Part shown: in pieces, positions 23,930-32,289 of the stretch
Layout of the letters: each line of letters begins with the position of its first letter
Position numbering within the stretch: position 1 is the first letter of the stretch
Assembly (NCBI GenBank): GCA_015069015.1
Contig: SVJK01000005.1
Location: 1-60,686, forward strand
DNA from: Oscillospiraceae bacterium
Lineage (GTDB): Bacteria; Bacillota; Clostridia; UMGS1810
DNA length: 60,686 nt
Direction: 5' to 3'
The notes under the pieces: generated by a model
Told to the model about the DNA's origin: nothing
Databases searched by the model: none
What the model saw: only the letters and a program-made list of their open reading frames with translations
Made by a program: the position numbers and the translations under genes

Positions 23930-26185
23930 ATGATGAAAAGAATATACGGAAAAATAACTGCCTTTATTCTCATATTTGTCCTCACAGCTCTTCAGCTTTC
24001 TCACGCATCGATGGGGGCAAGTTCCGTTTCAGAAAAAGACAGTGTACTCAAAAGCAAAATAATAGTATCCATGGGTGACTCTTTCTCTTCAGGAGAAGGA
24101 ATAGAAAAATTCTACGGTCAGGACGATTCCTCTCAGGAAAAAGTGAAAAACCAGGACTGGCTGGCTCACCGTTCTCGGAAAAGCTGGCCCGGTCAACTTT
24201 GTCTCCCAAGTGTCAGCAAAACAAAATCCATGTCCGACTACAGAAATACAAACTGGTATTTTGTTGCAACATCCGGAGCAAAAACAGAACATATCAACGG
24301 CAGCTTCTCAAAAAGCTATAACTATAAGGGACTATCCGGCGAAAAAAACATTGATCCTCAGATTGATATTTTTGACGACCTCGGAGACAAGAAAGCTGAC
24401 TACATCACCCTGACTATCGGTGGAAATGATGCCGAGTTTTCTGAGATTATCAAATGTGCAGGTTACGCATTTTTCAACCCCGGTGCCGTAAGCGATAAAA
24501 TAAACAATGTATGGAATGAATATTATAAAGACGGAGGAATTCGTGATAAAATACGTCAGGCATATTCCGATATTTCATACAGAGCCGGCCCTCAGGCAAA
24601 AATTATTGTGGCAGGTTATCCAAAACTCATAGACAAAGAAGGAAGCGGATTCCTTATTTCAAAAGAAGAAGCAAGAATCATAAATACTGCTGTCACAAAT
24701 TTTAACAAAGAAATAGAAACATTGGTCAACTCCTGCAAATCAGATGGGATGAAAATATGCTTTGTTTCCGTTGAGGAAGAATTTGACGGATATGAGGCAT
24801 ATACTGATAACGCCTGCATAAACAGTATTGAGACAAAACCCATGGACGAAGATCTGGATCAGGAAAATGGCCCCAGTGCCTATTCTATCCACCCCAACGA
24901 AAACGGGGCAAAAAAATATGCAAAATGCGTGCAGGAAAAAATTGATGAAATAGAAAAAGACGGAGGAAAATCAGAGTGGCCGTTAATGTCCGGATCGGAT
25001 GAACGTGATGCTGCTTTGGTACTTGATGTGTCGGGAAGTATGTCCGGCACTCCTTTGGACGAAACCAAGGATGCCGCAAAACGGTTTGTAAGTACTGTTT
25101 TATATGAAGATGCCGGTATAGGCATTGTTGCTTATGACAGCTCTGCAATGAAACTTTCAGAGTTCAATAAGAATCCCGCATACTTGAACGAGGTCATAGA
25201 AAGGCTGAATTCAGGCGGAGGAACAAACATTGAATCGGGCTTGAAAGAGGCAGAGGATATGCTTAAAATGAGCAATGCCAAAAAGAAATTCATTGTACTT
25301 ATGAGTGACGGCGAGCCAAATGAAGGGAAAATTGGCGATTCATTGATTGACTATGCGGATTCTTTAAAGAAACAGGGAATACGAATATATACCCTCGGTT
25401 TCTTCACATCTCTTTCTTCATCTTCAAAAACAAATGCTCAACTTCTTATGGAAAAAATAGCAAGCGACGGATGTCACTTTGAAGTTGATGATGCAAGTCA
25501 GTTAATGTTCTTTTTTGAAGATATTGCAGACCAGATCAGTGGAACAAAATATCAGTATATCAGAATTGCCTGTCCTGTTGATGTTACCGTGAAATATGAT
25601 GGCGAAACTTTATCATCTGAGGATGCCCAAGCCACCCAGAGAACCTCTTTCGGAACTTTAACCTTTGAAGAAAATGCTGCAGTCGAAAAAGATTTTGATA
25701 CAGAGGAAACACCCAATGAGACACGAAATTCATCGATGACTTTTTCAATGGGAACAAGCGAAGAAAAAACAGGCAACGAATCAGACAACCGAGTGAAGAT
25801 TCTGCGTCTGAAAGAAGGCCCCGAATATAAAATCGAAATTGACGGTAACGGCAAAGGAAAAATGACATATACAATCGGTTTTATGGATGAAGACGGTGAA
25901 TATAATGATATGAGAAAATTTAAAAATATTCCCATAACAAAACGCACAAAGATTGATACGGTTGCATCCAGAACAAAAACGTCCGTCCTTAAAGTCGATG
26001 AAAACGGTGACGGCAAATATGATCATATATATAAAGCTTCAGAAAACGGAATCGGAAAACCGGTTGAATACAGCGGAAAAATTATTTTCCTGCTTTCACC
26101 CGTAATGCTTCTTGCGTTGCTTCTTATTATCCTCTATACAAGGAAAAAAATATATAAAAAGCTGTTGAATTCCCAAGCATCGTAA
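23930..26185 (+). CDS. Exported SGNH-hydrolase/von Willebrand A fusion protein
   Basis: The 751-residue protein has a signal peptide, then a GDSL/SGNH lipase-esterase-like domain (residues about 40-340): block I VSMGDSFSSGEG, block III TIGGNDAEFSE, block V SIHPNENGAKKYA. Residues about 360-540 are a von Willebrand A domain with a complete MIDAS (LDVSGSMSG; GGGTNIESGL; LMSDGEPNEG). A beta-rich region follows and then a C-terminal membrane helix (IIFLLSPVMLLALLLIILY) with a basic tail. SGNH enzymes cleave or transfer esters; VWA domains hold protein ligands through a metal. The fusion suggests a surface-tethered esterase acting on a bound partner. The partner is unknown. Confidence 0.8.
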   Translation: MMKRIYGKITAFILIFVLTALQLSHASMGASSVSEKDSVLKSKIIVSMGDSFSSGEGIEKFYGQDDSSQEKVKNQDWLAHRSRKSWPGQLCLPSVSKTKSMSDYRNTNWYFVATSGAKTEHINGSFSKSYNYKGLSGEKNIDPQIDIFDDLGDKKADYITLTIGGNDAEFSEIIKCAGYAFFNPGAVSDKINNVWNEYYKDGGIRDKIRQAYSDISYRAGPQAKIIVAGYPKLIDKEGSGFLISKEEARIINTAVTNFNKEIETLVNSCKSDGMKICFVSVEEEFDGYEAYTDNACINSIETKPMDEDLDQENGPSAYSIHPNENGAKKYAKCVQEKIDEIEKDGGKSEWPLMSGSDERDAALVLDVSGSMSGTPLDETKDAAKRFVSTVLYEDAGIGIVAYDSSAMKLSEFNKNPAYLNEVIERLNSGGGTNIESGLKEAEDMLKMSNAKKKFIVLMSDGEPNEGKIGDSLIDYADSLKKQGIRIYTLGFFTSLSSSSKTNAQLLMEKIASDGCHFEVDDASQLMFFFEDIADQISGTKYQYIRIACPVDVTVKYDGETLSSEDAQATQRTSFGTLTFEENAAVEKDFDTEETPNETRNSSMTFSMGTSEEKTGNESDNRVKILRLKEGPEYKIEIDGNGKGKMTYTIGFMDEDGEYNDMRKFKNIPITKRTKIDTVASRTKTSVLKVDENGDGKYDHIYKASENGIGKPVEYSGKIIFLLSPVMLLALLLIILYTRKKIYKKLLNSQAS

Positions 26186-26229
26186 TTATATGAACCGATT
26201 TACAAATCATATTTTGCGAGGTGGAGCCT

Positions 26230-26574
26230 ATGAAAAAAGTTTTCTTGGTATTATTTTGTTTTATGTTTCTTTTTGTGTTTTCAGGATGTCACAAGGAAGA
26301 GCCTGATGCCAAAGACAAAAGAGTTCTTGACGCAATCGAAATACTGTGTGATCACTGGGACAAAAGTTATGAGGATTCGGATATAGATGACAAATACGTT
26401 GAAATAACTAACACTCAGATTATCAATATTAAAGACAAAATAGACAAAGATGTATCAAAAAGAGAAATTTTTGAAGATGTTGACTATATTGTTGAATTTG
26501 ACATTATATCAAACCTCTTTGACACATCACCATATTATTATAATGTATGTACAGATAATATTACTGTTTTGTAA
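26230..26574 (+). CDS. Small lipoprotein, unknown
   Basis: The 114-residue protein starts at ATG 26230 with GAGGTGG ten bases upstream; the GTG at 26221 lies within that site. The signal peptide ends in lipobox FSGC. The mature part is acidic (DHWDKSYEDSDIDDKYVEIT) and ends YYYNVCTDNITVL. It probably belongs to the preceding operon, 44 bp after the SGNH-VWA gene. No domain recognised. Confidence 0.7.
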   Translation: MKKVFLVLFCFMFLFVFSGCHKEEPDAKDKRVLDAIEILCDHWDKSYEDSDIDDKYVEITNTQIINIKDKIDKDVSKREIFEDVDYIVEFDIISNLFDTSPYYYNVCTDNITVL

Positions 26575-26621
26575 TATTTTTATGTATATAAGCCACAATG
26601 TATAGAAAGGAGGAATTATCA

Positions 26622-26777
26622 ATGGATAAATATGTTTGCCCCTGCGGATATGTTTATGATCCCGAAATCGGTGATCCCGACACAGGTATTGCCCCCGGAA
26701 CATCTTGGGATGATGTTCCCGAAGACTGGGTATGCCCCACTTGCGGTCTTGGAAAAGACGCATTTGAAAAAGAATAA
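26622..26777 (+). CDS. Rubredoxin with shortened first metal loop
   Basis: The 51-residue protein reads [20 protein letters not shown]...[21 protein letters not shown]...KDAFEKE, a rubredoxin throughout (GY.YDP, GI.PGT.W.D.P.DW.CP.CG..K..F). Rubredoxins hold one iron by four cysteines in two CxxCG loops. Here the first loop is CPCG, one residue shorter than usual, while the second is normal (CPTCG). AGAAAGGAGG precedes the ATG. Rubredoxins carry single electrons in anaerobes, often for oxygen or superoxide detoxification. No partner oxidoreductase is adjacent; a structured repeat lies immediately downstream. Confidence 0.92.
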   Translation: MDKYVCPCGYVYDPEIGDPDTGIAPGTSWDDVPEDWVCPTCGLGKDAFEKE

Positions 26778-26787
26778 TATTCAACAA

Positions 26788-26971
26788 GGGGGTGCAGATT
26801 AATTCGAAAGAGTTAATTTGCACCCCCTTTGGGGATATGAAAAAAGATTCACAATTGTTAAATTGAACTCAAAGCAGGGAAAATCCAAGCTTTGTGCAAT
26901 AAGTCAAAGCTGTACAAAGGTGCTCAGACGATGAGATATGGCTTTTGGCAGTGTGGATTTTTTTATATTCC
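26788..26971 (+). repeat. Covarying dispersed element (family 2), copy B
   Basis: Hairpin GGGGGTGCAGATTAA/TTAATTTGCACCCCC (26788-26827), also the rubredoxin terminator, precedes GGGGATATGAAAAAAGATTC. The core keeps CAAAGC/GCTTTG and AAAGCTGTACAAAGGTGCT, but its outer stem no longer pairs. It ends GGATTTTTTTATATTCC at 26971. At about 140 bp it is the shortest copy and lacks the distal part. Confidence 0.7.
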
Positions 26972-27042
26972 TTTTTTGTTGCATTTTGCTCTGAATTAAT
27001 ATATAATTACAGAAAGATACATTATTACAAGGAGTGATACAT

Positions 27043-28122
27043 ATGATATGTCCAAGATGCGGTGCAAATATTAATGATGGTTCTTCATTTTGCACTCAAT
27101 GCGGAGAAACACTTAACAAGCAAAATCCATCTGTAAACGCTATGCCCCCAATCTACAATCCACCCCCAAAAAAGAATACCGGACTTGTATGGACAATAGT
27201 GATATTGAGCATTATACTTGCAGGCTTAATCACTTTTGCTTCCCTTTATTTTACAGGAGTTATAACTTTAGGTAATGACGAAACAAAACAAAGTGAAACA
27301 AGTGAAACTGCCAAATCGGATGATGACGAAAGCTCATCAGACAATGATGTGAAAAAATCCAAAACCAAAAAATACAACAAAAAAACTAATGAAGAAAAAA
27401 ATGACAAGGCGGAGAAAGAAAACAAAGAAATCTCCGAAAAAAAGACCGAATATTCTCCCGCACTTTCAAACGCTCTCGTTGACATAATCAACGCAGAAGG
27501 TGTTTCGGGTAATGTTTCGGTTGCAGTTCTTGATAATAATACTAAAAAAATTGCGGCAAAGGTTGATGAAGACCAGACATATGTTGCCTGGGGATTCTAT
27601 CTTCCCGTATATATGGCTCTTTGCGACCGGTATCCTGACTCATATGACTCATACAAAAATGACATTATGTCAAGCAGCGTTTCCAACTGTAACAGCGCCG
27701 GAAACTATGCAATAGATCTTTGCGGCGGAACGGAAGCAATAACAAATTATCTTCAGACCAATATGGGCTACAGAAATACTGTCATCGGCAGAAAATACGG
27801 TGAGTTAAACAGTAGCCGTGACAATTATACAAGTGCATATGATTCTGCAGTTATGCTTCACAAATTCTCTTTAAGCCACAATCTTTCCGGTCTATGTCAC
27901 AATCCCGCTCAGTTTGGAATAACCACACCGGCAGGTGCATCTGTTTACGGTCAGTTCGGCACAGAAAATGCCTCTGTGAAAAACAATCTGAATGTTTTTG
28001 CTGTAGTCAAGGGTTCAAATTCGGACTATACCATTGCAATTCTTACTCAAAACCATGCATCAGCGACAGATATTGTGAACAAAATATTGCAAACTGTTCA
28101 CACTCATATGGAAAATAAATGA
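27043..28122 (+). CDS. Zinc-ribbon membrane protein with degenerate beta-lactamase-like domain
   Basis: The protein is about 359 residues from ATG 27043 (AAGGAGTGATACAT upstream). Ribbon CPRCGANINDGSSFCTQCG, a membrane helix (LVWTIVILSIILAGLITFAS) and a very charged linker precede an outer domain. That domain aligns by eye with the following gene product, a class-A beta-lactamase-like protein. The active-site motifs are lost: SxxK reads AWGFYLP, SDN reads SNCNS, and KTG reads GQFGT. I infer a catalytically dead paralogue, perhaps a regulator or binding partner of the downstream enzyme. Its stop overlaps the next start. Confidence 0.7.
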   Translation: MICPRCGANINDGSSFCTQCGETLNKQNPSVNAMPPIYNPPPKKNTGLVWTIVILSIILAGLITFASLYFTGVITLGNDETKQSETSETAKSDDDESSSDNDVKKSKTKKYNKKTNEEKNDKAEKENKEISEKKTEYSPALSNALVDIINAEGVSGNVSVAVLDNNTKKIAAKVDEDQTYVAWGFYLPVYMALCDRYPDSYDSYKNDIMSSSVSNCNSAGNYAIDLCGGTEAITNYLQTNMGYRNTVIGRKYGELNSSRDNYTSAYDSAVMLHKFSLSHNLSGLCHNPAQFGITTPAGASVYGQFGTENASVKNNLNVFAVVKGSNSDYTIAILTQNHASATDIVNKILQTVHTHMENK

Positions 28123-29114
28123 TTATGAAAAAAATTTCTAAAATAACAGCATCAATTTTATGTATGTGTCTTTGTCTTACCTTTTTTGCCTGTTCGTTCA
28201 AAGAAAATCAGGAAAAGAATGATAACTCAGAAAAAGAAAAGATGTCATTTGATGCCAAACAACCAAAGTCCGAATCAAATAAAAATCCTGACAACCCGAA
28301 CATAAAAAAAGAAAGAAAATCCAAAACAGAGTCAAAAACTTTAACCCCGAAAAAAACAACAACAGACAAAAGTTCAAAAAATAATCTGCAATTGGAAAAG
28401 GCAGAAATCATTATTAAAGAGTCAGTTTCGGGAATTAGCGGAACCGTAAACTACGGATTTTGTGATTACAAATCAAATTATACTCTGATTAAAGATGAAG
28501 GAAAAACAAAAGCAGCAAGCGTGATAAAACTTTTTATTATGGAATATGTATATTCCCTGATAGAAAAAGGCGAAATCACAGAAACTGACGTGATTGGGTC
28601 AGAAAGCATAAAAACACTTGTCGAAAGTATGATAACCGTGAGTGATAACAATGCAACAAACATTTTGATAGACAAGTTTGGAATGGAAACCATCAATGCA
28701 TACATAAAAAAACAAGGCTATGAAAACACAAGTCTCGAAAGAAAAATGCTTGATACCAATGCGGCAAATGCGGGATTTGAAAATTATACAAGTGTCAGCG
28801 ATGTTTTGAAATTTTTGAATAACCTTTATGCAAACCGTGAAAAGTTTCCCCAAAACCGTATGCTTGAAATTATGAAAGGTCAGAAAATATCCACAAAGCT
28901 AAGAAAAAATATGCCAAGTGATATTGAAATTGCCAGTAAAACAGGAGAGCTTTCCGACACCCAAAACGATGTGGCTGTCGTATTTACTCCAAAAGGTGAT
29001 TATGCAATTGTTTTCATCACGCAAAATGCTCCCTCGCCCCAAATCAACAATGCAATGGCAGTTTGCAACCGCAGACTCTATGATGAGATTTATGGTATAA
29101 ATAGCAACAATTAG
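28119..29114 (+). CDS. Lipoprotein serine hydrolase, class-A beta-lactamase fold
   Basis: The protein is about 330 residues; the start is ATG 28119 (ATGA overlap with the gene before) or ATG 28125. The signal peptide has lipobox FFAC. A Lys/Ser-rich linker leads to a domain with intact motifs: ASVIKLF (SxxK), VSDNNAT (SDN) and ASKTGELS (KTG). This fold includes penicillinases and penicillin-binding-like hydrolases. The usual omega-loop Glu could not be placed with confidence (LERKMLDTNAANAG), so activity on beta-lactams is not assured. It would be anchored outside the membrane beside its degenerate paralogue. Confidence 0.75.
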   Translation: MIMKKISKITASILCMCLCLTFFACSFKENQEKNDNSEKEKMSFDAKQPKSESNKNPDNPNIKKERKSKTESKTLTPKKTTTDKSSKNNLQLEKAEIIIKESVSGISGTVNYGFCDYKSNYTLIKDEGKTKAASVIKLFIMEYVYSLIEKGEITETDVIGSESIKTLVESMITVSDNNATNILIDKFGMETINAYIKKQGYENTSLERKMLDTNAANAGFENYTSVSDVLKFLNNLYANREKFPQNRMLEIMKGQKISTKLRKNMPSDIEIASKTGELSDTQNDVAVVFTPKGDYAIVFITQNAPSPQINNAMAVCNRRLYDEIYGINSNN

Positions 29115-29155
29115 ATTAAATCTGATTTTGTTTTACAGATGAAATAATACACAGG

Positions 29156-29205
29156 AAAATGTCAAACAATATGCGTTTGACATTTTTTCTTTACAATGAT
29201 ATAAT
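29156..29205 (+). promoter_or_regulatory. Terminator whose 3' arm carries the next -35
   Basis: AAAATGTCAAAC (29156-29167) pairs with GTTTGACATTTT (29175-29186), followed by T's: the terminator of the hydrolase operon. TTGACA (29177-29182) inside the 3' arm is the -35 of a promoter with 17-bp spacer and perfect TATAAT (29200-29205), which drives the transglutaminase-like gene. Confidence 0.8.
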
Positions 29206-29255
29206 TATTGTGTATGGGTTTTACCCAAAAGATAAAAAGAAAGGTTTGAACCGAT

Positions 29256-30725
29256 TTGAAAAAATGTCTTTGCTTAGTTTTAGCACTTTTTTTCACCATG
29301 GCTTCCATTAATACTTTTGCACATACAGCTGAAACTCCAACTCTTGTTGCATCTGTCATAGAAGCCCCCACTCTTCCCCAGACCTATGTTAAGGATGAGT
29401 TCAGTCTCATGTCAGAGACTGCATCTTTGGAAGATTATTTAAAGGAACTCTGGACAAACAAAACAACATATGTAAAAATTTTTGATTATTTTAAAATTCC
29501 CACTCAGGAGTTTTTTGACAAATACTGGCAGATTCTTCATGACAATCCTGAATTTTTCTGGGTTGGATCCCAAATCCAAAATCCACGTCAGTCAGGCGGA
29601 AAGATATATGATTTTGAAATTACATATGAATATACCGATCCTGATGTGATTGCCCAAAAGAAGAGAAGTCTCGATGAAGCAACAGCGGAGATTCTTCTTC
29701 ATATCACAGATGATATGTCAGATTTTGAAAAAGTCATGACAGTTCATGATTATATGGTCCTTCATTACACCTATGGCACAAGCGATGTTATGCACTCAAT
29801 TTTCATAATGACCGAAAAAACAGGCGTGTGTATGGGATATGCTCTTGCATTCAATCACCTTATGAACGTTCTCGGTATTGAATCCACATATGTGCCTTCA
29901 CAGGAAATGAACCATGCATGGAATCTTGTTAAACTTGACGGAAAGTGGTATCACATTGATGTCACCTTTGATGATCCGGTTAACGCCAACCACAAAGATA
30001 TGTATGCACATATAAATCATAACTATGCCCTTTTAAGTTCAGAGGCAATTCAAAATGCCGAAGATCCTCACACCGGGTTTGACATCGGAACTTTGGTTGC
30101 AGACTCCACCCTATATGATAACGCTCCATGGAGAAGTTCAACAGGCAACATTGTGAAATGCAATTCAAAACTCTACTATATCTCAGGAAAATCTGTTGTT
30201 GATGAAGACGGCAACATTATCCGTAAAAACCTTGACGGTGGTGATGGGAAGTGGAGTATTACAAAAACTTCATACATCACCCGCTTTTATGGCGGTCTTA
30301 CCTCATATGGAAATACTCTTTATTACAACACAGACGATGCCATATATTCATATGATACAGAAAGCAAGAAAGAAACCAAAATCCTTTCCAAATATGGCAT
30401 TTGCGGAATATTTGCCGATAAAAACATTTTGAAGTATTCAAAATATACACGTTCCACCGGTAATATTGAATATGACTCTGAAATTACTCTTGAAAAAGAG
30501 GAAGGTCCAGTTATCGGAAGTTCCATTCATGCAGGAGACAAAATTATCACTCCGATTTACAAAGAAGATGACACTCCAATGATTGTATTTTGTCATAATT
30601 CCAATCACAACCAACTTTTCCGCCTTGAAGGTCAGGGAACCTATGCTGTGGAATCTGAAGCAGGTGATATATTCTTCTGGACAGATAAACTGAAACCCCT
30701 TTCCAAAAAGCATCATGTTGAATAA
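29256..30725 (+). CDS. Exported transglutaminase-like protein
   Basis: The 489-residue protein starts at TTG 29256 (GAAAGG upstream, promoter at 29177-29205). The signal peptide is MKKCLCLVLALFFTMASINT. Residues about 150-250 form a transglutaminase-core domain: Cys in TGVCMGYALAFNHLM, His in EMNHAWNLVKLDGKWYHID and Asp in the same strand (HIDVTFDD). Such domains act as cysteine proteases or crosslinkers. The C-terminal about 220 residues look like short beta repeats (SKLYYISGKSVVDEDGNI, YGNTLYYNTDDAIYSYD), perhaps a small beta-propeller. A substrate on the cell surface is likely, but unknown. Confidence 0.8.
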   Translation: MKKCLCLVLALFFTMASINTFAHTAETPTLVASVIEAPTLPQTYVKDEFSLMSETASLEDYLKELWTNKTTYVKIFDYFKIPTQEFFDKYWQILHDNPEFFWVGSQIQNPRQSGGKIYDFEITYEYTDPDVIAQKKRSLDEATAEILLHITDDMSDFEKVMTVHDYMVLHYTYGTSDVMHSIFIMTEKTGVCMGYALAFNHLMNVLGIESTYVPSQEMNHAWNLVKLDGKWYHIDVTFDDPVNANHKDMYAHINHNYALLSSEAIQNAEDPHTGFDIGTLVADSTLYDNAPWRSSTGNIVKCNSKLYYISGKSVVDEDGNIIRKNLDGGDGKWSITKTSYITRFYGGLTSYGNTLYYNTDDAIYSYDTESKKETKILSKYGICGIFADKNILKYSKYTRSTGNIEYDSEITLEKEEGPVIGSSIHAGDKIITPIYKEDDTPMIVFCHNSNHNQLFRLEGQGTYAVESEAGDIFFWTDKLKPLSKKHHVE

Positions 30726-30735
30726 TTAAAGTTTT

Positions 30736-30775
30736 AAAAGTCCTGTTGGTTTCAAAAACCGGCAGGACTTTGCTT
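30736..30775 (+). terminator. Terminator of the transglutaminase-like gene
   Basis: AAAGTCCTGTTGGTTT pairs with AAACCGGCAGGACTTT around CAA; T-rich sequence follows. Between here and the tRNA promoter no gene is seen. Confidence 0.85.
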
Positions 30776-30898
30776 TGTAATACTGTGGTACTATCCGAAA
30801 AACACGGCATATTTTAAGCATATTTGCACATAATAGAGGATATAAAATGCCTAATTTCTGCATTTATGAACGAAATGGGAATTTTTTTGAAAAAAGTA

Positions 30899-30927
30899 TT
30901 GACAAAGACAACCAAAACTGTTATAAT
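30899..30927 (+). promoter_or_regulatory. tRNA cluster promoter
   Basis: TTGACA (30899-30904), 17-bp spacer, TATAAT (30922-30927), both perfect, 38 bp before the first tRNA. Confidence 0.85.
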
Positions 30928-30964
30928 CTTTTAAGTCGGTTGACGGCAACGATTCAGATGGTAT

Positions 30965-31036
30965 GCGGGTGTAGTTCAATGGCTAGAATCTCAGCCTTCC
31001 AAGCTGATTGTGTGGGTTCGATTCCCATCACCCGCT
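30965..31036 (+). tRNA. tRNA-Gly (anticodon TCC)
   Basis: Acceptor GCGGGTG/CACCCGC, anticodon loop CTTCCAA in the arm TCAGC-CTTCCAA-GCTGA, T-arm GTGGG-TTCGATT-CCCAT. CCA is not encoded. First of five tRNAs in one transcript. Confidence 0.95.
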
Positions 31037-31047
31037 TTTTCCTTTTT

Positions 31048-31121
<74 letters not shown>

Positions 31122-31162
31122 TCACAATTCCTTTTCCGCAACCCAGGTTACACTTACCACAT

Positions 31163-31236
31163 GGTGGGTATAGTTCAGTCGGTAGAGCGCCAGATTGTGG
31201 TTCTGGATGTCACCGGTTCGAGTCCGGTTACCCACC
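31163..31236 (+). tRNA. tRNA-His (anticodon GTG)
   Basis: Acceptor GTGGGTA/TACCCAC with an extra G at 31163 that can pair with C31236, the G-1 identity mark of tRNA-His. Anticodon loop TTGTGGT in CCAGA-TTGTGGT-TCTGG. The next three bases happen to be CCA. Confidence 0.95.
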
Positions 31237-31253
31237 CCACTTTTTTATCGTAT

Positions 31254-31327
31254 TGGGCTGTAGCCAAGTCGGTAAGGCACCAGATTTTGATTCTGGCATT
31301 TCGTAGGTTCGAGTCCTGCCAGCCCAG
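31254..31327 (+). tRNA. tRNA-Gln (anticodon TTG)
   Basis: Acceptor TGGGCTG/CAGCCCA, anticodon arm CCAGA-TTTTGAT-TCTGG, T-arm GTAGG-TTCGAGT-CCTGC. CCA not encoded. Confidence 0.95.
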
Positions 31328-31369
31328 TCCCTTTTGGGCAAAAGGATTTCAAATAATAAAGCTAAATAT

Positions 31370-31442
31370 GGGCCATTAGCTCAGCCGGCAGAGCACTTGA
31401 CTTTTAATCAAGGTGTCCGGAGTTCGAATCTCCGATGGCTCA
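31370..31442 (+). tRNA. tRNA-Lys (anticodon TTT)
   Basis: Acceptor GGGCCAT/ATGGCTC with one G-T pair, anticodon arm CTTGA-CTTTTAA-TCAAG, T-arm TCCGG-AGTTCGAAT-CTCCGA region. It is the last intact tRNA. Its 3' half is copied twice further downstream in degenerate form. Confidence 0.93.
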
Positions 31443-31447
31443 TAAAT

Positions 31448-31480
31448 AAAAAAGGAACGCAAATAGCGTTCCTTTTTTAT
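31448..31480 (+). terminator. Terminator of the tRNA cluster
   Basis: AAAGGAACGC pairs with GCGTTCCTTT around AAATA, followed by T's. An identical copy lies at about 31771-31803 inside the tandem repeat. Confidence 0.9.
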
Positions 31481-32140
31481 TTCTGCCATTAGTAAATCAA
31501 ACTTGGTAATTCGATTAAAAGTCAAGTGCCCTTGGCGGCTGAGCTAAGCGAAGTCGGTAGCATTAAAGCATTCCCGCTGCCGGTGGCAGATGAAGGGAAT
31601 GCTTTAATGGCGCAGCGGTCGAAAGCAAAGAGGGTGCCCCTTGTGGGTATCCTCTTTGCTTCGGGCACCGCAAGTGTCGCCCCGTCTATTGCAGTGGCTA
31701 AACAAGACTTGGCAGACCACTTAACTTTTGCAAGGTGTCCGGAGTTCGAATCTCCGATGGCTCAGAAATAAAAAAGGAACGCAAATAGCGTTCCTTTTTT
31801 TATTTCTGCCATTAGTAAATCAAACTTGGTAATTCGATTAAAAGTCAAGTGCCCTTGGCGGCTGAGCTGTGCGAAGTCGGTAGCATTAAAGCATTCCCGC
31901 TGCCGGTGGCAGATGAAGGGAATGCTTTAATGGCGCAGCGGTCGAAAGCAAAGAGGGTGCCCCTTGTGGGTATCCTCTTTGCTTCGGGTACCGCAAGTGT
32001 CGCCCCGTCTATTGCAGTGGCTAAACAAGACTTGGCAGACCACTTAACTTTTGCAAGGTGTCCGGAGACGGGTACTGTGGCACAGCCACGGTCGGCAAGC
32101 AGAGCGGATGCGTAGCATACGTTTCTCCGATGGCTCAGAA
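31481..32140. repeat. Tandem 323-bp repeat built from tRNA-Lys pieces
   Basis: Two copies (31481-31803 and 31804-about 32140) are near identical. Each holds an inverted copy of the tRNA-Lys 5' half (GATTAAAAGTCAAGTGC, complementary to the tRNA anticodon arm). Next is a long hairpin CATTAAAGCATTCCC/GGGAATGCTTTAATG and another AAGCAAAGAGG/CCTCTTTGCTT. A decayed direct copy of tRNA-Lys follows (GGCAGACCACTTAACTTTTG, then CAAGGTGTCCGGAG...CTCCGATGGCTCA). In copy 2 the T-loop is replaced by 56 nt (32068-32123). Frames of 81-88 codons run through each unit, but this is explained by the duplication. No other gene lies in 31443-32289. Confidence 0.8.
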
Positions 32141-32143
32141 AAC

Positions 32144-32173
32144 AAAAAGCATCTCGTCAGAGATGCTTTTTGT
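32144..32173 (+). terminator. Terminator after the tRNA-derived repeats
   Basis: AAAAAGCATCTC pairs with GAGATGCTTTTT around GTCA, then TGTG. It differs from the two terminator copies upstream. Confidence 0.85.
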
Positions 32174-32225
32174 GTAGCTCTTTGTCAATAGTTGGGGTCA
32201 AAATTAAATAATGGAATTTTATAAA

Positions 32226-32266
32226 GGGTTGCACTCTCCCGATCAAACGGGGAATGCAACCTCTTT
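32226..32266. terminator. Hairpin terminating the leftward TA operon
   Basis: GGTTGCA...CCCG pairs with CGGGG..TGCAACC (one internal mismatch region) around ATCAAA. It lies just past the stop of the HepT gene, with TTTT on the right. Confidence 0.6.
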
Positions 32267-32289
32267 TGTCGTCATTGGTAACACTATAC

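Noticed and set aside
31526-32115. Two 81-88-codon frames (MPLAAEL...) as a duplicated gene pair
   Set aside because: The copies are almost identical at DNA level because of the 323-bp duplication, and the frame runs through hairpins and tRNA fragments without a ribosome site.
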